NCBI RefSeq assembly: GCF_004379255.2
Contig: NC_056052.1
Span: 10,843,708 to 10,907,707, forward strand
Length of the DNA stretch: 64,000 bases
Direction of reading: 5' to 3'
Origin: Salvia splendens
Lineage: Eukaryota; Streptophyta; Magnoliopsida; Lamiales; Lamiaceae
In this document: piece by piece, positions 20,909 through 32,740 of the stretch
How the letters are laid out: every line of letters begins with the position of its first letter
Numbering within the stretch: position 1 is the stretch's first letter
Notes under the pieces: generated by a model
Told to the model about the DNA's origin: nothing
The model's input: only the letters and a program-made list of their open reading frames with translations
Databases searched by the model: none
Made by a program: the position numbers and the translations under genes

Positions 20909-22026
20909 TTTTTCGGTGTTTAAATAAATAAAATAAAATAAATGAAAGTACAATAATAACTTGGGTATACCCGAGGGATACAACCAACTAGTCAAGCTAG
21001 CGAGCCGGAGTGGGGAAAAACACAATACAACCGAAACTTGGGCATACCCAAGGGTTATATTAAGCCGGTGTACATCACAGACCTAACAAAGACTTGTCCC
21101 TAGAAAGCCTAGGGCTTAGACAAACGTCCTTGCCAAGTAGAGGTTTACACGACAACATAGGCATACCTATGTGGGGGTAGTCCGGGTCTACCTCCAAAAC
21201 CACAAACATGAACCCTCCGGCGGTGGACGGCGGGCCTCGTGAATCCTCTCAGGGCTAAACCCATTGGGATAAAATTCGCAAGAGGAAAAAGAGTGGGGGA
21301 GGGGACGACATTGAAAACAATAGTGCACATGAATCCTTATCCCCTGCCTTAAGTTTATAGTTCCAAAAATAATGTTATGCCGATGGTTTCGGAAAAATAG
21401 TTCCTATTGTGCTTAGGGAACCATCGAAATGGGTCAATCAGACCATCCTACCATGGGTTCGAACCCCATGGCAGTAGTGCTTGCACCCTGGCCTAGAATT
21501 AAGAATTAGGTCGTTCAAAGACATTAGTGCCATCCTACTAGAGGGCATCCTCCTTTGGCAGTGGCCTACACATACAACCAAGGCAAAGACCTCGGGACCC
21601 ATCTTATTTCAAGCAGATTAACACCCAAGGGCTAATACAACAATCTTCACGAAACATTGAGTAAAGAGTAGCGTAAGTTACTCTTTTTACCCAAAGAGCA
21701 ATCGTGCCGTATCAAATGGCTTGCTATCAAAGATAAGCTCGTGCCTGGCTTTCCACGTGAGACTTACCATTGCAGCGAGGGCTATCCATTTTGCTTTCTT
21801 CTTGATGGTTGATCCTACATTCTTTCGCTCCATCCATTTAATGGCACTTGGTATTGTTGTAAGGTGTCTTCTGATACCGAGCCACATCTTAATATCATGC
21901 TAAGTTCTTCTAGTTGTGTTGCATGAGAAGAAAAGATGGCCGGCCATTTCTGGTTCCTCATTACATAGTGGACATACCCGATCAATGTCAAGGCATGTGA
22001 GTCTGTCTCGGGTTTGGAGTCTTCCC
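20909..22026 (-). pseudogene. LINE-1, 3' part: zf-RVT domain and 3' UTR
   Basis: The minus strand starts inside the word GRLQTRDRL at 22026 and goes on with DRVCPLCNEEPEMAGHLFFSCN (zf-RVT: CPLC...H.FF.C) and IPSAIKWMERK...WKARHELIF. Frame breaks follow HLFFSCNTTR, at about 21900. A 3' UTR of some 750 bp follows, ending in a short T-run (20907-20913, a poly(A) tail on the minus strand). The UTR phrase 'gggtatacccgagggatac' recurs in the LINE-2 3' UTR at about 22083, so the two elements are related. The rest of LINE-1 lies beyond LINE-2, from 32727. Confidence 0.85.
22013..22026. other. 14-bp target duplication of LINE-2, left copy
   Basis: TTTGGAGTCTTCCC is present here and at 32727-32740. 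Between them lies LINE-2. Joining the outer sequences gives an unbroken LINE reading TWQAIKGRLQTRDRL, which shows that this is the true insertion point. Confidence 0.92.
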
Positions 22027-22394
22027 CTTTTTTTTGATGAATCAATGAATGGAATATAAAAGAAAGAGGTACAAGCAAACACGGGTATACCTGAGGGATA
22101 CATGCCTAAGAAGCTATGTAGGCCGATGGGTGGGAAGTAAACTCTTGGGTACCGAAGCCCTAAGAGATGGTATTACAGCTCAAAAATAACATGTAATATA
22201 AATACATCAACAAACACATAACAGGACTTCACATCGGTTGATATCTTTACGATGGGATCCACTTGATCGGCTTCGATGCGTGTAATCAGCAAGGTGTGCT
22301 TGTACTCGCTGCAACCGTCCACGTTACCCCAAAGGATGTGGGGGTGGGGCCTCGTTAAAATGGCCCAGAGATAAAACCCAGTGGGAAAAAATCC

Positions 22395-22986
22395 CTAGGA
22401 GGAAAAAGAGTACCCCCGTGGCCGAGAGCAACGCTTGACTCCCAAGTGCTTGGTCACTTGATCATGCAGATACAGGGAGTATAAGACTGCATATGTTATC
22501 TTCTTCACTTCAAACACCCGGTGCTTGGGTTTAAAAGCTTCTCCGTCGAATATGAAGGCATTCCTGCCCCTCCAAATCTGGCTGACCATTGCAATGAGGG
22601 CTAGTCTTCTAGGCTTTCGTATGACTGCTTCTCCGCATCTTTCCTTGAGCATCCACTTGATGGCGCTCGGGATAGTAGTGATGTTCCTTCTCAGTCCCAA
22701 CCAAGTTTTGATTTCCTTCCAAACTTCCCAAGTCTTGTGGCATTTGAAGAAAAGATGGTCCACGGACTCCGTGTGCGCCATGCATAATGGGCATCGTTGG
22801 TCGATGTTCTTGTAGACCAATATGTCCCTCGTTGGAAGTCTTCCACTGAGGGCTTGCCAAGTAGTGAAGGAGTACTTTGGCTGGACAATGTCCTTCTACA
22901 CGAATCGGTGCCAAAGTCGCCGTTCACCTTGTGGCCTGAACCACTCGTACGCCTCGACCGCTCTCTTGCTCCCGTACCACTGTCCC
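22395..22986 (-). pseudogene. LINE-2 ORF2 C-terminal part with zf-RVT
   Basis: From 22986 the minus strand gives AYEWFRPQGERRFGTDS and then LLGKPSVEDFQRGTYWSTRTSTNDAHY in shifting frames. The longest frame (22395-22820) holds DQRCPLCMAHTESVDHLFFKCHKTWEVWKEI (CPLC...H.FFKC zinc-binding pattern). It also holds IPSAIKWMLKE and IWRGRNAFIFDGE, the classic LINE C-terminus. It ends about 370 bp before the poly(A). Coding sequence upstream continues at 26113 beyond the solo LTR. At least one frame change makes it non-functional. Confidence 0.85.
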
Positions 22987-22991
22987 AGCAA
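22987..22991. other. Target duplication AGCAA, left copy
   Basis: AGCAA precedes the TGTAATGCCC terminus and recurs at 26108-26112 after the GTGACA terminus. The LINE-2 coding sequence continues on both sides. Confidence 0.92.
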
Positions 22992-25900
22992 TGTAATGCC
23001 CGTACTTTTTAAGTACTAATTAAAATATGTCGTGAATTAGTTAAAATGATTTTTTGTCGTCATGCTATGCTTCTCGTTATTTTCTTTATAATGGAGTATA
23101 GTATTTACGTGCTTGGTATGAAATGAGACGTCCCTTTTATTTAGATGGAGGTTACTAGGAGACGTGTTTGAAAGTCTCGTTGAAGTAATGACGTTGATGT
23201 TGCTATACTTGTCATGATTGAATGAGATGGTTGAGATGGATTTTATAGTACTTGGCGCGTTTTAATCAAGGATCGGTTGAGGAATTAATATTTGGAACAA
23301 CACCAAATATTAATTGTTGCGTTGGGCGATTTTAATCTTTGTTGGAAACGAGACGACGAAATTAATTAAAGTTTTCCATGAACTTTAATTAATAGAAAGG
23401 AATGCGATAATATAAAGTATATACACTTGGGCTTCTCAAATAAAATTGGTGTCCAAATGTTTTTATAAAAATGGCTTTGGGCCATGACAATGGAAAAAGT
23501 CCTACAAATAAATAATTATACAAATTTGGGCTCTGCAACTAAATGAGCCCAAACAATTTAATTAAAGTTGTGAGAGATGTCTTTGAGCCCAATTCCTTCA
23601 TGGAAAATTTTGTACAAGCCCAAAATCTTTCCTCTCCTTCCCTAACGCCATGGAGACTCCTAATCTTCCATCTCCCACCTTTCCATCTCCCTTATTGAAT
23701 TCTGCAAGGAAATCAAAGGGTCACCCAAGTTCAATACATTACCTTCTTCAGTTCTCTCCTTCCCTAATCACATCAACAAATTCTAAGCAAACTAGAGAGA
23801 GAGCCGAGAGAGAGTAGAAGCGCTTTTGATTCACCGTCACAAGTCACGGTAAATATCCATTCCATCTTCCTTTTTGATTTCCAAGTGTTGATCACGGATG
23901 AGAACTCATTCTCTTCTTATGAAATTCACGGCAGAAACAATCTACCAAGCCAAGGAGTTCACCCCTTTCGGCCTTACAAACTCCTGCCGCCAAGCTTAGT
24001 TCTCAGCGAGGTAAACCCCGTTCCAATCGATTAAGTATTTTTTCATAAGCATAGCGTATCAGTACATATCATTCTGCCAAACTCACTCCCACACGAACAA
24101 CTCAAACAATAACATCCATCGAACATAACCAAATGAACACCCATAACAAAGTAATTGAAAACTGACAACGAAAGAAGATAACTTTATAATGAGAACTTAT
24201 CTTTCGGGACGGTTCGGAGTTGTTTCGGGGCTGTTCGGAGATGTTTCGGGGGCTTCCATGTCGTTTCGAGGTTGAATCGGTGAGGAACGGTGGTTGTCCG
24301 AACAGCAAACGGGCAATGCAGTTGCTAATTGAGAAGGACGGCGATGCTGCGAGACCTTCGACTGTACAGCAGCGGCAATTTCTGTTGTGGAACAGAGGTG
24401 GTGGCCCTGACCCCATCGGCGAGCAGCGGCGTTTGGGCGAGACGGCGATGACTGCTCAGTGGCGGCGGCCAACGAACAGCAGCGGCTGAACACCAAGCCG
24501 AACCAGTGAGGGCAGCGGCGGTGGCTGCTCAGAACAGCGATAACAGCGACGGTGATGGCTGCTTGGTACAGCTGCTGCGTCGTGACAGAGGGCGGACACC
24601 CGGCGGCGAATTGAGGTCAGAGTCGGCGTGAGAAGGAGTATGCGACGGGTTAGAGATTTCTCTAAATTGGGGGATTCCTCTTTTGTGAAGAAGGGGGAGA
24701 GAGAAGTTGGGCGGATGGGGGAATGAGGATCGACTCCTCGATTTCTTTTGAAATGGGTTTTTGAACTTGGGCCATCCTAATTTTATTTGGAGGAATAAGG
24801 TGGGCTGGCATTTTAATTAAGGTGGGAATTAATTTAAATCCTTGGGCCGATAATTTAATAGTGGGGGTTATTTAATTAATTTCTGAATAATTCGAAGGTT
24901 GAGTAATTTAACCTAAATCCGAGATAAATATAATTTTCGAGGGGAAATAATTGCGATAATTAACTTACGCGCTTGAATAATTTGAGGTTTCGTAATTCGA
25001 TACCGTGGACAAAAATACGAGGAGCCAACGGAGGAAGTATCGGTGTAAGCGGCCGACCGGCATCGCACGCGACGCCTTAGGCGGCCGCCGAATAATAAAA
25101 AATGCACGAAAACTGAGAAACGAGATAAAAGACTTTAATCATAGTGCATGCATTCTAAATGTATTCTTTCTCGAGATTGATGTGTACTTTAATTTTCTCA
25201 AAAAGGTGGTTCGCACGCTCGTTAAAGTCGGATCAAGAAGTTTGTTAAGGAAACTACTAAGCTTTTGAGGTGGGCTCTATTACTTAAACTCTTTTAATTG
25301 CAATGATATGTATATGGTGAGATAAGGGTGGTTTGAATGTTATGTCATGCCGTATTTTTATGTTTTGAATTGCCTATCTGATTGTCTACTAGAATAATGT
25401 TCTACTAAACTTTGATGGTTAACGAATTCGGGTCTAACTAGGGTCTAAGCCCTACTTAGGCTAGTGCACTGATGGGGATCGTGAGCCGTCCTTTTTGGTC
25501 GGCCGATCCAGATATCGAGTTTGTGGCCACATTCTCGTTTCACATGATGGTTCAGATATGGTACATGATGGAGGATGACGATGATATTTGTCTGCGCAGA
25601 CAACTTTTTATGGAAATGATTCTTAGTGTTCTCGGCATTTTAAAGTAAAACCCGAGTTTCACTCAATGATGGCGTGACATTACTTTATTGATAAAATGTA
25701 TTTTGGGCATGAGTTCACTGAGTGCATCAAGTACTCAGCCTTTGCACGTGTTTTCCTATGTGCAGGTTGAGCGTTGACGAGGACGGAGGATGTTGAGCAT
25801 TTGGACAAAGAACGCATTCAATAAATGTTCCGGTTGCTATTGTGTCTTCATACATAGTAGTAGCCAACTCTCAAATGCTTCCGCTATGCCAAGTTTTAAA

Positions 25901-26107
25901 ACTCTTATGTTTTTCTTTAATCTGTTGGACTATTTCCCTACGAATCTTGTTGCTTCGTGATTCCAAACTATAATTTAGTAATAAAGTTTCATCTTTTGTT
26001 TTACATGTCGTACCCCTTGATTGTTTCCCCTTTCTTCCCCGCTTCTTAATTCCCCCATTAGTTGCGACCCACCGTACTTTCTATCCTTAGGAAGTGCGGT
26101 CGTGACA
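22992..26107 (+). mobile_element. Solo LTR, 3.1 kb, Tekay-like Gypsy family
   Basis: The block starts TGTAATGCCC, ends CGGTCGTGACA and is flanked by AGCAA on both sides. It interrupts ORF2 of LINE-2. It has no gag-pol, so it is a solo LTR. Its 3' part (25740-26107), reversed, matches the start of the copies at 14866 and 1063. Several hundred bp near 24200-24620 are GC-rich with short 'ggttcgga' and 'cagcggcgg' runs; small frames there look like composition effects. The termini resemble those of Tekay/Del chromovirus LTRs. Confidence 0.9.
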
Positions 26108-26112
26108 AGCAA

Positions 26113-27920
26113 CTTCTCCACTTCTCTTCTCGGCCGGCCGGTCAGTAACTCATCTCGGATTTCAAGCAGCCTCTTGAAGAGTGGTGAGTCCCGCGATCTC
26201 ACCGTCTATTCCCACAACGTCCGATTCTTGAGAAGTTCACTATGGATCCATTTGATCCACAGTGAATCCTTCTTCACGTGAATGTTCCACAGGTTCCTCG
26301 CGAGTAGAGCCTTGTTCCATGCCCCAAGGTCCCGAAAGCCGAGTCCCCCTTCATCCTTCGGTAGGCAGAGATCCTTCCAAGACACAAGGGGGGTATTTCG
26401 TACCCCAAAGGAACTCTCGGCAAATGGATATGACCCGATCCCTCACGTTTGCCGGCAGGGGAAAAACTTGTAGCCAGTAGCACTCGACTCCCTGCAAAAC
26501 AGAGCGCACAAGTTCAGTTTTACCGGCATACGAAAGATTCTTACCTGTCCACTTTTTGGTGAGGGATGCAATCTTGTCGATCAGCGGCGTGTAGTGCATG
26601 ATGTTGAGCTTGCTCGACGCGAGGGGCACTCCCAAGTACTTCACCGGCAAGGAACCCAACGGGAAGCCAAAAATGCTCTTGATCTCCTCCAAGTCCTGTG
26701 TTGGCAGCTTGCCACCTGAAAAAAGGTTAGACTTGCCACCCGAGTTGGCGCCCCTACTAAAAAGCATAAGGTCATCTGCAAAGGCCAAGTGAGTAATCTT
26801 TTCTTCCGCACATTTTGCATGGAAATTAAAGTTAGTGTTCGTCGTTCTAGCTGCAAGCAGACGAGATAAATATTCCATGCAAAAGATAAAGAGAGTGGGG
26901 GACATAGGATCTCCCTGTCGAAGTCCCCTTTTGCCGGGGAAGAATCCGTGCGGGCTCCCGTTGATCGCGATCGAAAACCTAGGCGTCGTGACGCACTGCA
27001 TCACCCAAAAGATGAACTTTAGGTGTAAGTTCAGCCCGTGTAGGATGGCCTTGAGAAAGTCCCAATCCACAGTGTCGTACGCCTTTCGGAGATCGATCTT
27101 GACCGTACACTTAGGTGCATTCTTCTTGTCCGTATACCCTCGCATGAGCTCCTGGGCGAGGTGGATGTTGTCCATGATGTGTCTCCCCGGTATGAACACC
27201 GATTGTGCCTTGTCCACAAGCTTGTTCAGTAACGGTGCCATCCTCCTCGAAAGGATCTTCGTGATGATCTTGTTAAAAACATTTCAGCAGGAGATAGGCC
27301 TGTAGTCACCCACCGTTGGGTTGATTGAAGTCTTCGGAATCAACTAGATCACCGTCGTATTGAAGTTCTTAAATAACTGGCCAGTCTCAAAGAATTCCTT
27401 GACTGCATCGACCATGTCTTTGCCAACTCTCTCCCATTGCTTCTTGAAGAATGTCGAGGAGTAGCTATCGGGTCTTGGTGCCTTGTCGTTCCCGATGTGA
27501 AACAAGGCTTCTTTGATCTCCTCCGCTATGATGGCTCACACCAAGTCCCTACTGTCCTCCTCGCTCACGAGGGGGCCATGCCTAATGATGTCCATGTTGA
27601 TGGGCTCCGGCTCCTTCTTGGTACCCAATAGAGTCGAGTAGAACTCCACGAACTCACTGATTATTTCTTCCTGACCCATCGTGATAGTGCCATCTCTCCT
27701 GTAGAGGAATGCAATATAATTGCGTGAATTGTTCCTATTAACAAGAGAGTGGAAGAAAGAAGTACAGCGGTCACTAAGGAGTAAATGCTTGAATTTAGCT
27801 TTTTGCTTAAAGTACTCCATTTCAGAATTCTCAAGGTAGGCAGTCTTCTTCTTCTGATTGGTGATCTGGACCCGAAGTGCACGATCTGATCTTCGAGTTT
27901 TCCCCGGCATCCCCGGCCCT
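26113..27920 (-). pseudogene. LINE-2 reverse transcriptase domain
   Basis: The minus strand encodes KAQSVFIPGRHIMDNIHLAQELMRGY, KIDLRKAYDTVDWDFL, PRFSIAINGSPHGFF, KRGLRQGDPMSP and THLAFADDLMLFSRG, where FADD is the catalytic block. Then come PVKYLGVPLASSKL, GKTELVRSVLQGVECYWLQVFPLP and DRVISICREFLWG. Compared with LINE-1, about 20 residues after LMLFSRG are missing, pointing to a roughly 60-bp in-frame deletion near 26730-26760. Further frame changes occur near 26350 and 27245-27300. The linker between endonuclease and reverse transcriptase lies at 27536-28207. The plus-strand frame at 26835-27305 is an antisense shadow. Confidence 0.9.
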
Positions 27921-28207
27921 CTTTGAGACCTCACTGTATTCCTTGAAGTTGAACTCCTTGAGATGCTTCTTGAATTCCTTTCCTCGTTCAGCGCGCACAT
28001 ATTGAGCCTTCCCTCGGATGTTGGAAGCCCAATTATCCACCATGAGCTTATTGAAGCCAGTGTGCTTGAGCCAAAAGTTAAAGAATTTAAATGGCTTTGG
28101 GTACGAGACAATGTTAAAGAGTGTAGTGACGGCCGGTGAGTGGTCCGTGTACAGTCCCGATGGAAAAAACTCCGTACTAACCTAGTATCCTTTGGTGAAC
28201 CAAGCAT

Positions 28208-28815
28208 CGTTGATCATGGCCCTATCAATCTTGCTCGAAATGGCATGGTTCGTCCAAGTGTACTTGCATCCCGCAGACATGATGTCTTCCAAACCGAGCA
28301 AGGCTCACGTGTCCACCATGTTTTTTATCTCATATTCAGTTGGGACGGCGCCCCCTACTCTCTCATCATCTGCGAGCACGTTGTTGAAGTCCCCGATAAC
28401 AACTGTCGGTTCTTCCTGCATCACATGCCCAACTAACGAGTCCCATAGGGGTCGTCTATCCGCTATAGTATGTAAGCCATAAACCAAGACAAAATGAAAC
28501 GAGTTATTGGAGGTCAAGCACCTGATTTTGGCGTAGATGGCTTGTTCTTCCACTCTGATCGGCTCGAGTTCCACTCTGCTTGGATTCCAGATTAGAAGCA
28601 TTCGGCTATTTTCGATCATCTCAAAGTTGTCCACGACTTTCCAATCTTGTGAAGTTGTTCTTAAGGAAGAAAGTGTAGTTCTCATTCGTGAACTTCGTTT
28701 ACAAAAGAACCATTACGTCGATTCTGTGTGTTCTCACAAAATCGACGATTGCAGCTTGGGTGGGGAGTTACTACATTCCCCTTATGTTCCATGTGGCGAC
28801 GATCATTGGGACACC
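28208..28815 (-). pseudogene. LINE-2 endonuclease (APE-type)
   Basis: The minus strand begins MIVATWNIRG near 28807, the usual first motif of the APE-like endonuclease in plant L1 elements. It soon meets stop codons. Downstream the readable part gives RMLLIWNPSRVELEPI, FHFVLVYGLHTIADRRPLWDSL and EPTVVIGDFNNVLADDERVGG, which includes the GDFN catalytic motif. Stops near 28684-28790 make it inactive. Confidence 0.85.
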
Positions 28816-28821
28816 CCGGGA

Positions 28822-30830
28822 TCAGCATCTAATCCATCCTCTCAATGGGGAGGGTGACGTCCCTCTTCCTTGATCGAGATCGGGACTTGGATTTACTTGT
28901 ACTGCCGGGTTTCCCGTCTCTATCGGCATGGCTCTGTCGGGTATCAGGTCGGCTCCGTCACGTGCCGGTATCGGTGGGATGGCCCCGTCCGTCGGCCGAA
29001 GCCTTCGGTACGCAGTCAGTCTCGGCCTCTGACACCAAGGCATTCTCGACCGTGTCATCCTTCGGTGGCTGGGCATCCGAAGCACCTCTAGGATGCTTCT
29101 TCTGTTTCTTCTTAATCCCTGCCCCCCTTTGGTTGTAACGATGTTCTGATCAGGTTGATCCGCCGGGGGCTCAACTTCCTCAACCTGACGTACAACTTTA
29201 TTCTCGTTGCACATGGTGAGCTTAGGATCAGCATCCACACATATGCCTCTGTCATCATCAGGTACTGGCCCATTATCATTGTTATCCGTCTGAGCCTTCT
29301 CCCGCTGGATCCTCGGGTCACAGCTACGGCTTCTGTGCCGTCGATCCGCAAGACAAAGGGGGTTGGCTGCTCCAACGGTGCGCTCCCCGGCAAGGCTGCC
29401 AAGATAGGCGGCAAAACGGCTGCTAGGATGTCATTTGCCAGGCTCTGGTGAGCTTCCGTCGAAGCCTCCACATTCTCGCACGGGCCGGAGCTGGCCACCT
29501 CGGCCAGGGGTGCAAACTTATTCGCGGATGCCGGGATCTTAGGAATGGCAGGCCTACCCCTCGGATCATCCCGCGTTTTGTCCCTAGGCCTCACTATTCT
29601 CATATCAATCGGGTAGACTGTACACGTTGGCTTCCATTGCTGCTGAGGACGCGTTCTGGACCTGGAGCGCTCCCGGCCGCCTGAACTGGCTACCTGCCCC
29701 GTGCTTTGATCTGGGGCATTAATCCTCGGCTGCTGAGCAGGAGGGTGCTGAGGCCTGTTCAGTTGCTGCCGTGGATTCCTTGGGACTTTGCCCTCCCTTC
29801 CTCGGCTCCTCAGTCGTTGAAAGGCTTCAAATCTCTTCGCCTGATCCCCTGCCTCCTGTCAGCCCCGACATTCATCCGAAAATGTCTGTATGTTTTGCAA
29901 GCTTTGCAGAATTTCGGGATGAACTCGTACTCAATTTTCTGCTCCACATAATCTCCGCTTGGAAGCCGAATTGTAAGGGACAACTTCGATCTTTTTTGCT
30001 GTATCGATGATTACTTAGATGCGAGGGCGATCCAAAGTCTCGCGCCTCAAGGTGCTGAAATCGGTAGATAGCGGGGTCCCTATGCATGAGGCGATCTTGC
30101 TCACCGCCGTAAGATTCCATAGTTCTAGGGGCAAGTCCACCAGCCTCAGCCAGATTGGGACCATGACTTCGGGTTCCATGTCCGGATCAAACTTCTTCGG
30201 CAAAGGTTGAAGCACCAAGGGTATCCCGAAGATGTCAAACAGACCTTGCTGGTGGATCTTTTCCATCGCTTCGTCGCTACTAAACTGGAAGCAGAGCCAT
30301 CCCTTCCGGTGAAAGGTAACTCGTGATTTGAATTTCCATCGCCTCATTAGGTCGAATATGGCCTCCTTTCCGGGGAACCTGCCAGCGAACCTGCCAATTA
30401 AACAGGAGCCCCACCCGCGAAGGATGGGGGTGACATCAGGTTCGTCAAGAATAAGGTCAGAATTAATCATTTTATAATTGATAAGGGTTAGATCCTCTTT
30501 TTGGAATCTCGGGTCCACGTCGAACTGAGCGGCCGTCTTGAACCATGCGTGATATACCGGGAGCATTTCCACAAAACTCTCGTCACCCGCTAATGTCTCC
30601 CCCTCCTGGTTATGCGCTTCGTCGGGAGCCTTCATCGGCTCGGCAGGTGTCTCCGGCACACAGTCCGCTTTATCGTGGTCGCTGATGACGTCCACCTCGC
30701 CTTTGTTCGTGTGTAGGTAGTCGGCGTACTGTTGTCACAAGGCCGCTTTGATCACCTCATCGTCCTCCTTCTTCTTGTTTTTCTTGGAGACGACCTCGCT
30801 CCAGCTCTTGTCCTGCGGGGCCATAAGAGA
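28822..30830 (-). pseudogene. LINE-2 ORF1 (DUF4283-type nucleic-acid-binding protein)
   Basis: The best frame (30015-30695) encodes PVYHAWFKTAAQF, GWGSCLIGRFAGRFPGKEAIFDLMRRWKFKSRVTFHRKGWLCFQFS, GIPLVLQPLPKKFDPD and PIWLRLVDLPLELWN. This is the DUF4283 domain of plant LINE ORF1 proteins. In a further frame follows PKFCKACKTYRHF, a degenerate zinc knuckle, at about 29880-29930. A Pro/Ser-rich tail runs through 29603-28822. Frame changes near 30015 and 29700-29850 break it. In this family ORF1 binds the element RNA. Confidence 0.8.
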
Positions 30831-30839
30831 AGTAAAGGG

Positions 30840-32700
30840 AAACAAGGTATAATCGAAAAAGTAACAGGAACTTCCTAGGAAGCCGTGAAATGGCTAAGTG
30901 TAGTACGCCGGTGATCCGACATAGCGAGCCTGGCCGAGGGGATTGACCGAGGGTGGGCGCCTGCCGGATGGCTGTGTCTCGCTATGGTGTGCGCGAAACT
31001 TGGCCGAGACAAGGTTGACGTGGCGAGTGAAACACGTCCTACGTGGCAGATGACAGAATCTGATGTGGCAGTCTTATGTGGCTGCTGAGTCAAGGCCCAC
31101 GTGGAGGGTGAGTCAGGTTGACGTGTATGCTGAGTCACGTCAAACGCGGATACTGAGTCAATGACCACGTGGCGCTGATGTGGCAGAAATGGCGCGTCCA
31201 AAGTGGCTTGAGATGCAGGATGAGTTGGCGCTGACTCCTGTCCCACGTGTGTACTGAGTAGCCTGACCACGTGGATGCAGGAGGTGGCTCCTTGATTTCC
31301 AAAGAATCCTAGCCGCCAAAACAAAAAGAAGCACCCAAGTCGAAGGGACCAAAGCCTTGGAACAAACAAATGCAGCCGCCTCACCAAATCCAAAGCAACT
31401 TCTTCCAGATTCCAAGGAGTGTGCGTGAAGAATAACGGGTTCACTCCAGTTCCAAGGCAGCAGGCTCCTTCAAGAAAGCGGCTCCACGAATTCCTATGCA
31501 GCCACCCAACTTAATTATTTCCAACTTCCAAGTAAACGGCTCTTGCACCTCCCTAGGTTCCAGCCGCCTTCTTGAAGAAAGGACTTATCAATTTGCAAGA
31601 AATCCTCCACCTCTCCAAGACAACTCCTCCAATACTCAAGGAAGCAGCCGACCAATTCAAATTTGAATTGTTGAGGAGTTGAAGGGTTGGCGAAGGTGGA
31701 AGCCTGAGAAGATGATAGGGCAGGTGACGGCGCCGGAGACCTCATCGGATTTTCTTTTTCTTTCTTTAATCTGCAAGAAATTATACGAATACACAAGGGA
31801 TTGTAATGGTTAGTTCTCAACACTAAGGAAAATCAAAACGGATTCAAAAACACCTCCTAAAACACTTAGGCACAAAACGGATTCAAAAACAGAGAGCAAC
31901 CGGCAAATATACAAGGTTAATCTTAACTGATCTTAATCAAACATCAACAGCCGATTACTTCAAGTTTATGAACAGACACTAAAAACGCAGCCCAGAATCA
32001 ATGAGCTAATGCAGAATCAAAACCAGTCCCGTAAGCTCAGTTTGAATGGAATAGTAACTCAATGGAACAGTAATTAACACAGATTTAACACACGTTGATT
32101 AAAGATTAAGAACATGGAACTTATCTTGTGTTTAATCCAACAACCTAGCAGTCCTCCCCGGAGGGATTCGATGGTCGTTGCTGAGGAAAGATTCGCTGCC
32201 GCTGGGCGGGAAGGTCAGGGCAATGCCCCACGGCTCTGTCGCCGGAAGCTTAACCAGTCTGGTACTTCTCAACTCGTCCAACTCCACGAAAGAACACTTC
32301 CACCGCTTGAAATGATGAGCAAAGAGTGCGAAGCGGCTTCACCACCACCGTAAAACTCAAAACCACCGAATAAAATGATATTCAAAGGAAGGCTATCAGG
32401 TGGATGAAGAGATTTATCGGATTGGATTTTGGAAAGGGTCGCCGGAAATGGGGAAGAACAGCCCGCCGGAGCAACTGCCGGAACTTCAAAACTCCACCAC
32501 CGCCGGGAAACCAACCTCCACTGATTGAGATGATATTCAATGGAAAGCTCTCGGTAAGAGGAAGAGTTTAATCGGAGTGGAATGGGGAGAAAATCGCCGG
32601 AAATGAAGAAAAGCTAGAGAGAGAGAGAGTGAGGGGCTAGGATTTTCTAGAGAGAATGAGGAGAAAAATCCTAGTGAGAGAAATTCTCAAACCACACTAC
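30840..32700 (-). promoter_or_regulatory. LINE-2 5' region with bZIP-motif cluster
   Basis: This 1.9-kb stretch lies upstream of ORF1 and downstream of the conserved LINE 5' phrase at 32650-32700, so it should act as the 5' UTR and internal promoter. Within 31018-31273 there are nine ACGT cores, four of them CACGTG (G-box), and four TGAGTCA sites. The 189-codon frame at 30875-31444 is His/Ser/Pro-rich, has no recognised domain and is probably not a gene. The part from 31300 to 32650 has no coding signal. Confidence 0.5.
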
Positions 32701-32726
32701 GGAGAGCTCTTTCTTGATTCTATAAT

Positions 32727-32740
32727 TTTGGAGTCTTCCC
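32727..32740. other. 14-bp target duplication of LINE-2, right copy
   Basis: TTTGGAGTCTTCCC is identical to 22013-22026. See the left copy for why this marks the insertion site. Confidence 0.92.

Larger units (their letters stand above)
22027..32726 (-). mobile_element. LINE-2 (L1-type), inserted in LINE-1
   Basis: The element has a poly(A) end (T-run 22028-22035 on the plus strand), a 3' UTR, ORF2 with endonuclease, reverse transcriptase and zf-RVT parts, ORF1 with a DUF4283-type domain, and a 5' region. The 5' region near 32650-32700 contains the phrase 'atcctagtgagagaaa' plus 'ctcaaaccacactac', shared with the LINE-1 5' end near 38315-38355. A 14-bp target duplication flanks it. Without the inner solo LTR it is about 7.6 kb, close to full length. 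The last 25 bp or so before the right duplication are not shared with LINE-1 and may be extra bases added at integration. Confidence 0.87.

Noticed and set aside
24100..24500. Overlapping frames of about 90-105 codons on both strands
   Set aside because: A GC-rich block within the solo LTR at 22992-26107 gives long frames in several phases at once. There is no supported product.
26835..27305. 156-codon plus-strand frame
   Set aside because: It is antisense to the LINE-2 reverse transcriptase, whose conserved blocks are clear on the minus strand.
30875..31444. 189-codon minus-strand frame upstream of LINE-2 ORF1
   Set aside because: Low-complexity His/Ser/Pro composition and no recognised domain. 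It overlaps the cluster of ACGT motifs and is better explained as 5' UTR.
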